Below are positions 8,567 to 17,306 of a DNA stretch of 64,000 nucleotides, piece by piece. Origin of the DNA: Sphingomonas sp. Leaf21 (lineage in GTDB: Bacteria > Pseudomonadota > Alphaproteobacteria > Sphingomonadales > Sphingomonadaceae); assembly GCF_916858675.1 (NCBI RefSeq), contig NZ_CAKASM010000001.1:434001-498000 (forward strand), read 5' to 3'. The notes beneath the pieces were generated by a model, which saw only the letters and a program-made list of their open reading frames with translations, made no database searches and was not told the DNA's origin. How positions within the stretch are numbered: position 1 is the first letter of the stretch; the number at the start of each line of letters is the position of its first letter. The position numbers were made by a program, and so were the translations under genes.

Positions 8567-10819
8567 ATGTCCCCCGTCCCGATGCTGGACCGCCGCCAGA
8601 TGTTGAAGGCCGGGGCGACCATCGCCGGGCTGTCGCTGGGCGAAATGGCGTTGGGCGGTGCCGCCTTCGCGCAGTCCGACCGGATCGAAAGCCTGATCCG
8701 CCAGATGACCCCGGCCGAAAAGGCGGGGCAGCTGTCCTGCTTCTCGGATCAGATCCGCCCGATCGGGCTGCCCTTCAATCCCGGCCTTCCCGCGCGCAAC
8801 GACGCCGCCGCCCAGCTGGCGCGAATTCGCAAGGGGGAGATCGGCATGCTGTTCAACGGCGTCGGCTATGCCGGCGCCAAGGCGGCGCAGGATGCGATGA
8901 TGCAGACCCGGCTGAAGATCCCGCTGATCTTCGCGGGCGATGTGATCCACGGCCTGCGCACCGCCTATCCGCTGCCGATCGCAGAGGCCTGCGCCTTCGA
9001 TCCCGACCTCGCCGAGCGAACCGCGCGAGCGGCGGCGATCGAGACGACCGCGCTCGGCATGCAGTGGACCTTCGCGCCGATGGTCGACGTCGCCCGCGAC
9101 CAGCGCTGGGGCCGTGTGGCGGAAGGGTCTGGCGAGGACATCTATCTCGGCACCAAGCTCGCCGTCGCGCGCGTGCGGGGCTTCCAGGGGCGCGACCTGC
9201 GCGACCCCACCAGCCTCGCCGCCTGCGCCAAGCATTTCGCCGCCTATGGCGCGGTCAGCGGCGGCATGGATTATAACTTCACCGAAATTTCCCCCGCCAC
9301 CCTTCGCGAGGTGCATCTCGCGCCGTTCAAGGCCTGCGTCGATGCGGGCGTCGCGACGATCATGTCGGCGTTCAACGATATCGACGGGGTCCCGGCCTCG
9401 GGCAATCACTGGCTGCTGACCGATCTGCTGCGCGGCGAATGGGGCTTCAAGGGTATGGTCGTCGGCGACTATACCGCCGACGAGGAACTGATCGCCCATG
9501 GCTATGCCGCCGATGGCCGCGATGCCGCCAAGAAGGCGTTTTTGGCGGGGATGGACATGGCCATGGCGTCCAACCTGTTCAATCTCTGGCTGCCCGATCT
9601 GGTCGAGAAGGGCGAAGTCCCGGTCGCACGGCTGGACGAAGCGGTTCGCCGCGTCCTTTCGCTCAAGCAGGCGATCGGGTTGTTCGACAATCCCTATCGC
9701 TCGATCAGCCAGAAGGCCGAGCGGACGCAGGTATCGACCCCCGCGATGCTCAAGCTGTCGCGCGAAGCCGGTACGCGGTCGATCGTGTTGCTCAAGAATG
9801 ACGGCGACCTCTTGCCGCTCAAGGCCGATCCCGGGCGCATCGCGTTGATCGGGCCGTTCGGCGAGGACCGCGACAATGTCGTCGGTACATGGGCCTTCAT
9901 GTCCGATGCCAAGCTCAACGTCTCGATCGCACAGGGGCTTCGCAACCGGAAACTGGCGGTCGATGTGGTCAAGGGCTCGGACGTCGAGGCCGCCCTCCCC
10001 GGCGGCATCGAGGCGGCTGTGGCGGCGGCGCGTGCGGCCGACGTGGTGTTGCTCGCGATCGGCGAGACGCAGATCATGTCGGGCGAGGCGCAGTCGCGGG
10101 TCGATATCGTCGTGCCCGAGGCGCAGATGGCACTGGCCGAGGCGGTTGCCGCGACCGGCAAGCCGATCGTCGTGCTGCTTCGCCACGGCCGCGCGCTGGC
10201 GCTCCACGGCGCGGTCAAGGACGCGCCCGCGATCCTCGCCACCTGGTTCCTCGGATCGGAAAGCGGCAATGCCATCGCGGACATAGTGTTCGGCGACGTG
10301 AACCCCTCGGCCAAGCTGTCGGTCAGCTTCCCCAATGAAAGCGGGCAGGAGCCCTATTTCTACAATCACAAGACGACCGGTCGCGGCGCCCCCGAAACCG
10401 GCGCGCAGGAATATCGCGCGCGCTATCGCGAGACGAAGAACGAGGGACTCTACCCCTTCGGCCATGGGCTCAGCTATACCCGCTTCGCCGTCTCCGACGT
10501 CGTCGTGCCCGCACAGATGACCGACGCGCTGGAGGTGACCGCGACCGTGACCAACACCGGCGCCCGCGCGGGGACCGAAGTCGTCCAGCTCTATATCCAC
10601 GACAAGGTCGCCAGCCGCACCCGCCCGATCCGCGAGTTGAAGGGGTTCGAACGGGTGACGCTCGATCCGGGTCGATCCAGGACCGTCCGTCTGCGGCTGA
10701 CCCGCGACGATCTGCGCTTCTGGGGGGATGGCCGCTGGGTGGTCGAGCCGGGGCAGTTCGACCTGTGGGTCGCGACCAGTTCGGTCAATGGCGAGCGAAA
10801 GAGCTTCGAACTCGCCTGA
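8567..10819 (+). CDS. bglX: GH3 beta-glucosidase/xylosidase, Tat-exported
   Basis: The product (750 residues from this start) is a glycoside hydrolase family 3 exo-glycosidase, cleaving terminal beta-glucosyl or xylosyl residues in the periplasm. It shows the N-terminal TIM barrel with GVGYAGAKAAQ, DVIHGLRTAYP and the nucleophile region KGMVVGDYTADEEL (Asp about residue 301), the C-terminal alpha/beta domain with probable acid/base Glu in MSGEAQSRVD (about 507), and a fibronectin-III-like tail. The frame opens at 8504, but AGGAGA at 8555 and the twin-arginine signal (LDRRQMLKAGATIAGL) support the ATG at 8567. E. coli BglX has the same layout but a Sec signal. It is convergent with modC. Confidence 0.92.
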   Translation: MSPVPMLDRRQMLKAGATIAGLSLGEMALGGAAFAQSDRIESLIRQMTPAEKAGQLSCFSDQIRPIGLPFNPGLPARNDAAAQLARIRKGEIGMLFNGVGYAGAKAAQDAMMQTRLKIPLIFAGDVIHGLRTAYPLPIAEACAFDPDLAERTARAAAIETTALGMQWTFAPMVDVARDQRWGRVAEGSGEDIYLGTKLAVARVRGFQGRDLRDPTSLAACAKHFAAYGAVSGGMDYNFTEISPATLREVHLAPFKACVDAGVATIMSAFNDIDGVPASGNHWLLTDLLRGEWGFKGMVVGDYTADEELIAHGYAADGRDAAKKAFLAGMDMAMASNLFNLWLPDLVEKGEVPVARLDEAVRRVLSLKQAIGLFDNPYRSISQKAERTQVSTPAMLKLSREAGTRSIVLLKNDGDLLPLKADPGRIALIGPFGEDRDNVVGTWAFMSDAKLNVSIAQGLRNRKLAVDVVKGSDVEAALPGGIEAAVAAARAADVVLLAIGETQIMSGEAQSRVDIVVPEAQMALAEAVAATGKPIVVLLRHGRALALHGAVKDAPAILATWFLGSESGNAIADIVFGDVNPSAKLSVSFPNESGQEPYFYNHKTTGRGAPETGAQEYRARYRETKNEGLYPFGHGLSYTRFAVSDVVVPAQMTDALEVTATVTNTGARAGTEVVQLYIHDKVASRTRPIRELKGFERVTLDPGRSRTVRLRLTRDDLRFWGDGRWVVEPGQFDLWVATSSVNGERKSFELA

Positions 10820-10824
10820 GCCGA

Positions 10825-11430
10825 TCAGAGCCGGACGATCGCCGTGGCGATTCGTTCGGCTTCCTCCGGGTCATGCGTCACCATCAGGATCGGAATCCCG
10901 GTCCTGTCGCGCACCGTGACCAGCGCGGCGAGGATCTCCTCCCGCCGTGCACGGTCGAGCGATGACAGCGGCTCGTCGAGCAGCAGGACGCGGGGATCAC
11001 TGAGCAGCGCGCGGCCGATCGCCACGCGTCGCGCTTCCCCGCCCGACAGGCTGCGCGGCCAGCGATCGAGCAGATGACCGATGCCCAGCATCGCGATCGT
11101 CGAGTCCCATGCCCCGTGATCCTCCCCCATGCCGTAGCGGAGATTGGCCGCGACCCGTCGATGCGGGAAGAGTCGCGGCTCCTGAAAGACATAGCCGATC
11201 CGGCGGCGCTCGGGCGCGACATCGATCCGGGCATCGGAGTCGAACAGCGTCTCGCCCGCCACCCGGACATGGCCCGCCTCGGGGTGAAGCAGGCCCGCGA
11301 CCATGTGCAGGATGCTGGTCTTGCCGACGCCGGATGGCCCGAACAGTACGGTCGCGCCCGGTCCGGTCGCGAAACGCGCCGCGATCCGCGCCTCGCCCCG
11401 CGCGATCGAGACGTCGACGTCAAAGGACAT
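10825..11430 (-). CDS. modC: Molybdate ABC transporter ATP-binding protein, short form
   Basis: A 201-residue ABC ATPase with Walker A GPSGVGKTS (about residue 32), Q-loop VFQEPRLFPHRRV, signature LSGGEARRVAIGRALL and Walker B VLLLDEPLSSLD. It ends soon after the H-loop, so the C-terminal MOP/TOBE molybdate-binding domain found in full-length ModC (about 350 residues) is absent. It is the last gene of modABC; its start overlaps the modB stop by 11 bases, indicating coupling. The gene order assigns it to molybdate rather than another anion. Confidence 0.88.
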   Translation of the reverse strand: MSFDVDVSIARGEARIAARFATGPGATVLFGPSGVGKTSILHMVAGLLHPEAGHVRVAGETLFDSDARIDVAPERRRIGYVFQEPRLFPHRRVAANLRYGMGEDHGAWDSTIAMLGIGHLLDRWPRSLSGGEARRVAIGRALLSDPRVLLLDEPLSSLDRARREEILAALVTVRDRTGIPILMVTHDPEEAERIATAIVRL

Positions 11431-12109
11431 GAAGGCCCCGTCCCATCCGCCGAGCCAGCCATTCCGATGCGACCAGCGCGATCAGCGACAGCACCACCGA
11501 CACCGCGGCGAGCCGCCAGACCATGTCCTCCCCACCCGGCCGTTGCAGCGCCGAATAGATGGCGAGCGGCAGCGTCGCCGTCTCACCGGGCACGTTGGAG
11601 ACGAAGGTGATCGTCGCGCCGAACTCCCCGATCGACCGCGCGAAGCCAAGCACCAGTCCCGCCAATATTCCCGGCGCGCAGAGCGGCAGGGTGATCGTCG
11701 CGAAGACCCGCACCCGCCCCGCACCCAAGGTTCGCGCGGCCTGCTCCAGTCGCGGATCGACCGCCTCGAGCGACAGCCGGATGGCACGCACCATGAGCGG
11801 CAGCGCCATCACCGCCGCCGCGATCGCCGCCCCCGTCCATCGGAACAGCACGCTGACCCCGAACCAGTCGGCGAGCCAGTGCCCGACCGGCCCCTGCGGC
11901 CCGAAGGTGAGCAGCAGCACCCACCCCGTGACCACCGGCGGCACGACCAGTGGCAAATGCACGATCCCGTCGAGCAGCATCCGCCCCGGAAACCGGCACC
12001 GCGCCAATAGCCACGCCAGCGCGAAGGCGATCGGCAGCGTCACCAGCATCGCCGTGCCGCCGACCAACAGGGTCAGTCGGACGATCCCCCATTGCTCGGG
12101 CGACAGCAT
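11420..12109 (-). CDS. modB: Molybdate ABC transporter permease
   Basis: The 229-residue inner-membrane permease has about five helices and the ABC permease EAA loop (RAIRLSLEAVDPRLEQAARTLG ... FATITLPLCAPGI). LTFGPQGPVG and GEFGATITFVSNVPGETATLPLAIY are characteristic of ModB/CysT-type permeases. The frame is open to 12202, but the upstream part is Arg/Ser-rich and overlaps modA; the ATG at 12109, seven bases after the modA stop, gives the normal N-terminus MLSPEQWGIVRLTLLVG. Confidence 0.92.
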   Translation of the reverse strand: MLSPEQWGIVRLTLLVGGTAMLVTLPIAFALAWLLARCRFPGRMLLDGIVHLPLVVPPVVTGWVLLLTFGPQGPVGHWLADWFGVSVLFRWTGAAIAAAVMALPLMVRAIRLSLEAVDPRLEQAARTLGAGRVRVFATITLPLCAPGILAGLVLGFARSIGEFGATITFVSNVPGETATLPLAIYSALQRPGGEDMVWRLAAVSVVLSLIALVASEWLARRMGRGLHVL

Positions 12110-12116
12110 CAGCCGG

Positions 12117-12869
12117 TCATCGCGTCGAGAAGCCGTAGCGCCGGAAGATCGCCTTGCCTTCGCCCGACAGGAGGAACCGGCGGAACCCCTCCGCCTCCGC
12201 ATTGGTCGAGGCTTTCAGACGGGCGAGCGGATAGGTGATCGGCGGATGGCTCGCCGCCGGGAACAGGCCGACGACATGGACCTGGCGAGAGGCCCTGGCA
12301 TCCGTCTCATAGACGATGCCATAGGGCGCCGCCCCCCGCTCGACGAGCGCGAGCGCCGCGCGGACATTCTCCGCGCGCACGACATGTGGCGCCACCATGG
12401 CCCAGGCGCCGAGCTTTTCGAGCGCGGCCTTGCCATATTTACCAGCGGGCACGCTCTCCGTATCCGCCATGGCGAGCGGCCCGGCGGACAGGGTCTTGCC
12501 CAGGGAACGGGTCGTGACCTGTCCCCCCTGACCGACCGGCGCGATCACCACCAGGCGATTGCCGAGAAACGCACTGCGTGTCCTGTCGGCGAGCAGGCCC
12601 TCCTTCTGGAGGACGTCCATCCATTCCTCACCGGCGGAGGCGAACAGATCGGCCTTGCCTCCCGCCTGAACCTGCCGTGCGAGTGCGGAGGACGCGGCGA
12701 AGGAAATGACCGGACGGGCATGACCCTTCTTGGCCCAGGCATCGGCGGCGGCGGTCATCGATTCCTGCAGGCTGGCGGCAGCCAGTACCAGCGGCGCGCG
12801 GTTCTGCGCCGCGACGGGCGCGGTCAGGCAGAGGGCGCCGAGCAGAGCGGCGAATCGAAACCCCTTCAT
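12117..12869 (-). CDS. modA: Molybdate-binding periplasmic protein
   Basis: A 250-residue substrate-binding protein with a Sec signal peptide (cleaved around VAAQN). It follows the ModA pattern: LVLAAASLQESMTAAADAW after the signal, SFAASSALARQVQAGGKADLFASAGEEWMD, the NRLVVIAP strand and the ALVERGAAPYGIVYETDA motif near the ligand site. First gene of modABC; no ModE-type regulator gene or obvious ModE box is seen in the 240 bases upstream, which hold a REP-like repeat. Confidence 0.93.
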   Translation of the reverse strand: MKGFRFAALLGALCLTAPVAAQNRAPLVLAAASLQESMTAAADAWAKKGHARPVISFAASSALARQVQAGGKADLFASAGEEWMDVLQKEGLLADRTRSAFLGNRLVVIAPVGQGGQVTTRSLGKTLSAGPLAMADTESVPAGKYGKAALEKLGAWAMVAPHVVRAENVRAALALVERGAAPYGIVYETDARASRQVHVVGLFPAASHPPITYPLARLKASTNAEAEGFRRFLLSGEGKAIFRRYGFSTR

Positions 12870-12984
12870 CGGCGGCGTCCCCTTTTTACGATCATCATGG
12901 CGTCAGGCCCTGTAACGCGCCAGACAGGATTATATTCCGCCGGGAATGAAGCCAAGACTGTATGAAGACCGATCCGGTACGCTC

Positions 12985-13102
12985 ATTCCCCAAGCTCGCT
13001 GGGGGAGGTGGCAGGGCGAAGCCCTGACGGAGGGGCGTGGCGCTCTGCCCCTCCACCACCGCTGCGCGGCGGTCCCCCTCCCCAAGCATAGCTTGGGGAG
13101 GA
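12985..13102. repeat. REP-like intergenic repeat, family A (copy 1)
   Basis: The block is built of nested inverted repeats: TTCCCCAAGC at its left end and GCTTGGGGAGGAA at its right end, with an inner GAGGGGC/GCCCCTC pair and CCGCTGCGCGGCGG in between. About 55 bases (13047-13102) match 42915-42969 with few differences. It fills the space between lepA's end and modA's start. Such elements are usually spread through sphingomonad genomes. Confidence 0.75.
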
Positions 13103-13110
13103 ATATGGGG

Positions 13111-14922
13111 TTACGCCTCGTCACCCATGCGCAGCGCGGCGATGAAAGCTTCCTGCGGAATGCTGACCGAGCCGTACTCGCGCATCTTCGCCTTGCCCTT
13201 CTTCTGCTTCTCCAGCAGCTTGCGCTTGCGCGTCGCGTCGCCGCCATAGCATTTCGCGGTCACGTCCTTGCGCATCGCGCTGATCGTCTCGCGAGCGATC
13301 ACCTTGCCACCGATCGCCGCCTGGATCGGGATCTTGAACAGGTGGCGCGGGATCAGTTCCTTGAGCCGCTCGCACATGCCGCGACCGCGCGTCTCGGCGG
13401 TGCCGCGGTGCACGATCATCGACAGCGCGTCGACCGGCTCCTCGTTCACCAGGATGCTCATCTTGACGAGGTCGCCCTCGCGATAGCCGATCTGGTGATA
13501 GTCGAAGCTGGCATAGCCCTTCGACAGCGACTTCAGCCGGTCGTAGAAATCGAACACGACTTCGTTGAGCGGCAGTTCATAGGTCGCCTGCGCACGCCCG
13601 CCGACATAGGTCAGGTTTTTCTGGATGCCGCGCCGGTCCTGGCAGAGCTTCAGGATCGAACCCAGATATTCGTCGGGGACATAGATGGTCGCCTCGATCC
13701 ACGGCTCGCTGATCGACGCGATCTTGTTGGGATCGGGCATGTCGGCCGGGTTATGCAGGTCGATCTGTCCGCCGTCATGGCTCAGCTCGATCTGGTACAC
13801 CACCGATGGCGCGGTGGTGATGAGGTCGAGGTCATACTCGCGGGTCAGCCGCTCCTGGATGATCTCCAGATGGAGCAGCCCCAGGAAGCCGCAACGGAAA
13901 CCGAAGCCCAATGCGGCCGAGGTCTCCATCTCGAAACTGAACGAGGCGTCGTTCAGCCGCAGCTTGCTGATCGACTCGCGCAGCTTCTCGAAATCGTTGG
14001 CGTCGACCGGGAACAGGCCGCAGAACACCACCGGCTGGACTTCCTTGAAGCCCGGCAGCGCCTGCTCGGTAGGCTTCTTGGCATCGGTCAGCGTGTCGCC
14101 GACCCGCGCCTGCGCCACGTCCTTGATCTGCGCGGTGATGAAGCCGATCTCGCCGACGCCCAGCTCGGTCAACTGCTCGATCTTCGGACGGAAACAGCCG
14201 ACGCGGTCGATCAGGTGAGTGGTGCCCGCCTGCATGAACTTGATCTGCTGCCCCTTTTTCAGGGTGCCTTCCATCACGCGGACGAGGATGACGACGCCCA
14301 GATAGGGGTCATACCAGCTGTCGACCAGCATCGCCTTCAACGGCGCGTTCGCATCACCCTTTGGCGCGGGGATGTTCTTGACGATCGCTTCCAGGATATC
14401 GCCGATACCGATGCCAGACTTGGCGCTGGCCAGCACCGCGCCGGAGGCATCGATGCCGATCACGTCCTCGATCTCGGCACGGACCTTTTCGGGTTCGGCG
14501 GCGGGAAGGTCGATCTTGTTGATGACGGGCACGATCTCGTGGTCATGCTCGATCGACTGATAGACGTTCGCCAGCGTCTGCGCCTCGACCCCCTGCGCGG
14601 CGTCGACCACGAGCAGAGCGCCCTCGCAGGCGGCCAGCGAGCGGCTGACCTCATAGGCGAAGTCGACATGGCCCGGCGTGTCCATCAGGTTCAGCGTATA
14701 GGTTTCGCCGTCCTGCGCCTGGTATGCCAGGCGCACCGTCTGCGCCTTGATGGTGATGCCGCGTTCCTTCTCGATCTCCATGTTGTCGAGAACCTGCTCG
14801 CTCATCTCGCGGTCGGTCAGGCCGCCGGTGAACTGGATCAGGCGATCGGCGAGCGTCGACTTGCCATGGTCGATATGCGCGATGATGGAGAAGTTGCGGA
14901 TCTTGTCGAGCGGCGTGGACAC
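13111..14922 (-). CDS. lepA: Elongation factor 4 (back-translocating GTPase)
   Basis: The 603-residue translational GTPase acts on the ribosome under ionic or stress conditions. G1 is [14 protein letters not shown], followed by G2 around [11 protein letters not shown]3 DTPGHVDF and G4 NKIDLP; the LepA-specific C-terminal domain includes [14 protein letters not shown] and the [22 protein letters not shown] segment. The frame opens at 14967, but a GTG at 14922 preceded by AGGAAA gives the standard N-terminus (V/M)[19 protein letters not shown], so it is preferred; the earlier ATG would add 15 residues and overlap the neighbouring gene's stop. Confidence 0.95.
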   Translation of the reverse strand: MSTPLDKIRNFSIIAHIDHGKSTLADRLIQFTGGLTDREMSEQVLDNMEIEKERGITIKAQTVRLAYQAQDGETYTLNLMDTPGHVDFAYEVSRSLAACEGALLVVDAAQGVEAQTLANVYQSIEHDHEIVPVINKIDLPAAEPEKVRAEIEDVIGIDASGAVLASAKSGIGIGDILEAIVKNIPAPKGDANAPLKAMLVDSWYDPYLGVVILVRVMEGTLKKGQQIKFMQAGTTHLIDRVGCFRPKIEQLTELGVGEIGFITAQIKDVAQARVGDTLTDAKKPTEQALPGFKEVQPVVFCGLFPVDANDFEKLRESISKLRLNDASFSFEMETSAALGFGFRCGFLGLLHLEIIQERLTREYDLDLITTAPSVVYQIELSHDGGQIDLHNPADMPDPNKIASISEPWIEATIYVPDEYLGSILKLCQDRRGIQKNLTYVGGRAQATYELPLNEVVFDFYDRLKSLSKGYASFDYHQIGYREGDLVKMSILVNEEPVDALSMIVHRGTAETRGRGMCERLKELIPRHLFKIPIQAAIGGKVIARETISAMRKDVTAKCYGGDATRKRKLLEKQKKGKAKMREYGSVSIPQEAFIAALRMGDEA

Positions 14923-14960
14923 GGGGGGAAGGGTTTCCTGAAAAGCTTTAATGGACGCCG

Positions 14961-15488
14961 TTAGCAAAGATGCGGGCGGATGCCAAAGCGCTCTATCGCG
15001 GCAAGCGCATTTGCATAGCGACTTTCGCCCTGCCCCTCGACCAGCGCATAGGACACACCGCGCCGGTCAAGCTCCGCGCGGGACAGCTCGAAGAAGCGCT
15101 GCCGCTCCGGCCAGGTGCCGAACAGCCGCGTTCCATCCTCGATCCAGGGCAGGTCGGGGGCGAAGAGCAGATAGAGATCGGACAGCCGGTTCCACGCGCC
15201 GAACCAGGGATCGCGCCGCCCGAACAGCATGTCGGCCCAAACGGCGGTCATCAGCGGATCGGTATCGGTCACGACCGGCCACGGCCCCGTCGCCAGCGCC
15301 CCGGCGAGCAGCCGGTCATGCCCCTCCCCGATCGCGACAAGGTCGGCCATGGTGAAGTCGGTGCCATGCGCCTCGGCATAGTCGCGACCATATTCGGGAA
15401 GATACCGCCCGCCGATCGCGGCTGCGAGCCGGGGCCCGATGGTCGATTTGCCGGTGCTCTCGGGTCCGTGGAGACAGATGCTTTTCAT
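14961..15488 (-). CDS. NadR-type nicotinamide riboside kinase-like ATPase
   Basis: A 175-residue AAA_28-type P-loop protein with Walker [11 protein letters not shown] at residue 7. It matches the C-terminal kinase half of NadR ([38 protein letters not shown]) but has no N-terminal NMN adenylyltransferase or HTH domain. The expected reaction is phosphorylation of nicotinamide riboside to NMN. Its ATG overlaps the pnuC stop by four bases, so uptake and trapping of the vitamin are coupled. The activity is inferred from family and context. Confidence 0.85.
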   Translation of the reverse strand: MKSICLHGPESTGKSTIGPRLAAAIGGRYLPEYGRDYAEAHGTDFTMADLVAIGEGHDRLLAGALATGPWPVVTDTDPLMTAVWADMLFGRRDPWFGAWNRLSDLYLLFAPDLPWIEDGTRLFGTWPERQRFFELSRAELDRRGVSYALVEGQGESRYANALAAIERFGIRPHLC

Positions 15489-16036
15489 GTCCGTGCCCGC
15501 CATTCGCGATACCCCCAGACCGACAGCGCGAGGAAGATGACATAGAGGATGGCGGTCAGCGTCAGCCCCTTCACCGCGTAAAGCGCGATCGATGACAGGT
15601 CGACCGCGATCCAGAGCAGCCAATTCTCCAGCCGCCGCCGCGCGAGCAGTATCTGGGCCGCCACGCTGGCCACCGCATTGACCGCGTCCCAATAGGGCAT
15701 GGCGGCGTCGGTGGCATGGGCCATCCCCGCCCCCCAAACCAACGAGGCCATGCCGATGCCCATCACCCATAGCGCCTGAGCGCGACGGGACAGGGTCCCC
15801 ACCCGGACCTCACCCGCCAGCGCCACGTCGCGCCGCCAGACGATCCAGCCATAGAGGTTGATGACGAAGAAGAAGAGCTGGAGTGCCGCGTCGCTGTATA
15901 ATCGCTCGCGCCAGAAGAGCAGGCCGTAGAGCGACACCATGACCAGCGCGACGGGGTAGTTCCACAGGCTGCGGCGCACGACCAGCGTGACGTTCGCGAC
16001 GCCGAGGACGAAGGCGATGGATTCGAGCCAGGTCAT
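15485..16036 (-). CDS. pnuC: PnuC-family nicotinamide riboside transporter
   Basis: The 183-residue inner-membrane protein has about seven helices and the PnuC signature NYPVALVMVSLYGLLFWRERLYSDAALQ followed by INLYGWIVWRRD, which contains the substrate-binding WxxW-type pair. PnuC proteins carry out facilitated diffusion of nicotinamide riboside, driven by phosphorylation inside. The partner kinase is the overlapping next gene. PnuT (thiamine) members look similar, but no TPP riboswitch is seen upstream and the partner is a NadR-like kinase. Confidence 0.92.
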   Translation of the reverse strand: MTWLESIAFVLGVANVTLVVRRSLWNYPVALVMVSLYGLLFWRERLYSDAALQLFFFVINLYGWIVWRRDVALAGEVRVGTLSRRAQALWVMGIGMASLVWGAGMAHATDAAMPYWDAVNAVASVAAQILLARRRLENWLLWIAVDLSSIALYAVKGLTLTAILYVIFLALSVWGYREWRART

Positions 16037-16110
16037 GTCACCCGGCCACGCCGCATCGCCTAAGGGAGATTGTCATCGCTTTGGATGGGCCCCGCTCTTC
16101 GCGGCGGAAA

Positions 16111-16187
16111 TGGTCGGGGAGAGAGGATTCGAACCTCCGGCCCCTGCCTCCCGAAGGCAGTGCTCTACCAGGCTGAGCTACTCCCCG
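16111..16187 (-). tRNA. tRNA-Pro (anticodon CGG)
   Basis: A complete 77-base cloverleaf is read on the minus strand: acceptor CGGGGAG/CTCCCCG, D-arm AGCTCAGCCTGGTAGAGC, anticodon stem CTGCC/GGCAG around the loop TTCGGGA (anticodon CGG), T-arm GGAGGTTCGAATCCTC-type, discriminator A and encoded CCA. It lies upstream of pnuC on the same strand. Confidence 0.96.
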
Positions 16188-16304
16188 ACTAGAGAGTACG
16201 GACCGTTTTCGAGGCCTATCGGGAAGGCCGATCCGTGCTGGAGGCGCGCCAATAGCCAGCGGTTCGGACGGGTGCAAGCGGTTTTTCAAATGTCGTGAAA
16301 ATTC

Positions 16305-17123
16305 TTACAGCGACCGCCCCATCCGGCCCGCCAGGTCGACCACATATTGCCACGCCACCCGCCCAGACCGACTACCCCGGCGGGTCGCCCAGTTGATCGC
16401 CTCGGCACCGTCGAAGGGCAGGCCGTAGCGCTCGGCATAGGCGGCGACGATCGCGAGATACCCGTCCTGGTCCAGCGTGTGAAAGCCCAGGCTCAGTCCG
16501 AACCGATCCGAGAGCGCGAGCTGGTCGTCAACGACGTCGCGCGGGTTTATCGCGCTGTCCTGCTCGGCCAGGTCGCGCGGCAGCAGGTGGCGCCGGTTGG
16601 AGGTGACGAGCAACCGGACATGCGCGGGCCGCGCCTCCGCCCCGCCGTCGAGCAACGACCGGAGCGTCCGCGCCTCGCTCGCGCCGTCGAAGCCCAGATC
16701 GTCGATAAATATCGCGAATGCCCGGTCGACCGGCTCCAGCATCGCGAACAGGTCGGGAAGGCTGTCGAGCGCATCGACCGACACCAGCGCCAGCCGACCC
16801 GGTCGCTCCTCCTGAACCGCGGCGACCGCCGCCTTGACCAGCGCCGACTTGCCGGTGCCGCGCGCACCCCAGAGCAGCACGTCCTGCGCCGCATGACCGT
16901 CCGCCAGCCGTTCGAGGTTGGCGACGAGCGCATCGCGCTGTCGATCGAGACCCTGGAGCAGCGACACGGGCACCGGCGCGAAGCCGCGCGCCGCGTGAAG
17001 CACGCCCGCCCGCCACAGATAGGCCGGATGCGCCAGCGGGTCCGCCGATGGCGGCGGCGGCGGCGCGAGGCGCTCGAGCGCGGCGGCGATACGTTCCAAC
17101 GTGTGAGCAGCGAGATCGGTCAT
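16305..17123 (-). CDS. DUF815 AAA-type ATPase
   Basis: The 272-residue cytosolic protein has Walker A WGARGTGKSALV (about residue 90), Walker B AIFIDDLGFD and an arginine-rich sensor segment LLVTSNRRHLLPRD, as in the DUF815 family of AAA ATPases. The N-terminus carries a Pro-rich stretch (ERLAPPPPPSADPL). The family is widespread in proteobacteria and its role is not established. It is transcribed alone, downstream of the polysaccharide genes on the same strand but separated by a repeat. Confidence 0.88.
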   Translation of the reverse strand: MTDLAAHTLERIAAALERLAPPPPPSADPLAHPAYLWRAGVLHAARGFAPVPVSLLQGLDRQRDALVANLERLADGHAAQDVLLWGARGTGKSALVKAAVAAVQEERPGRLALVSVDALDSLPDLFAMLEPVDRAFAIFIDDLGFDGASEARTLRSLLDGGAEARPAHVRLLVTSNRRHLLPRDLAEQDSAINPRDVVDDQLALSDRFGLSLGFHTLDQDGYLAIVAAYAERYGLPFDGAEAINWATRRGSRSGRVAWQYVVDLAGRMGRSL

Positions 17124-17194
17124 CGGAACGCTCTACCGGCAGGCGTCGTCACCTGCCAAGCGTTCCCGTGCATGTGCGTCGATCCTGTCCCGTC

Positions 17195-17300
17195 GACTTG
17201 CCCCGCGCTCAGGCGGGGGCCAGTGGGCACGCGTTTCGAAACCCCTGGGACGCTTCCGCTGGCCAAATCCCGGCCTTCGCCGGGGTTCTGAAAGGAATGG
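17195..17300. repeat. GC-rich intergenic repeat, family D (copy 1)
   Basis: The gap holds CGCGCTCAGGCGGGGGCC at one end and AATCCCGGCCTTCGCCGGGG at the other, an arrangement repeated loosely at 52570-52690 (CCCCGGCGGGGGCCGGGG ... GATCCCAACGTTCGCCGGGATG). These are the CCGGCG-type palindromes commonly scattered in sphingomonad genomes. Similarity is in the palindromic cores only. Confidence 0.4.
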
Positions 17301-17306
17301 CAAGGA

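Noticed and set aside
8546..10600. 684-residue minus-strand open frame
   Set aside because: Antisense of the GH3 gene, low-complexity Arg/Gly/Ala protein.
12946..14964. 672-residue open frame on the plus strand opposite lepA
   Set aside because: Exact antisense of the well-supported lepA gene; it exists because high GC3 keeps stop codons rare. Its protein is Arg/His/Asp-rich with no domain.
16037..16110. Possible TPP or NAD riboswitch ahead of pnuC
   Set aside because: The space to the tRNA is short and no conserved THI-box or NAD-type sequence is seen.
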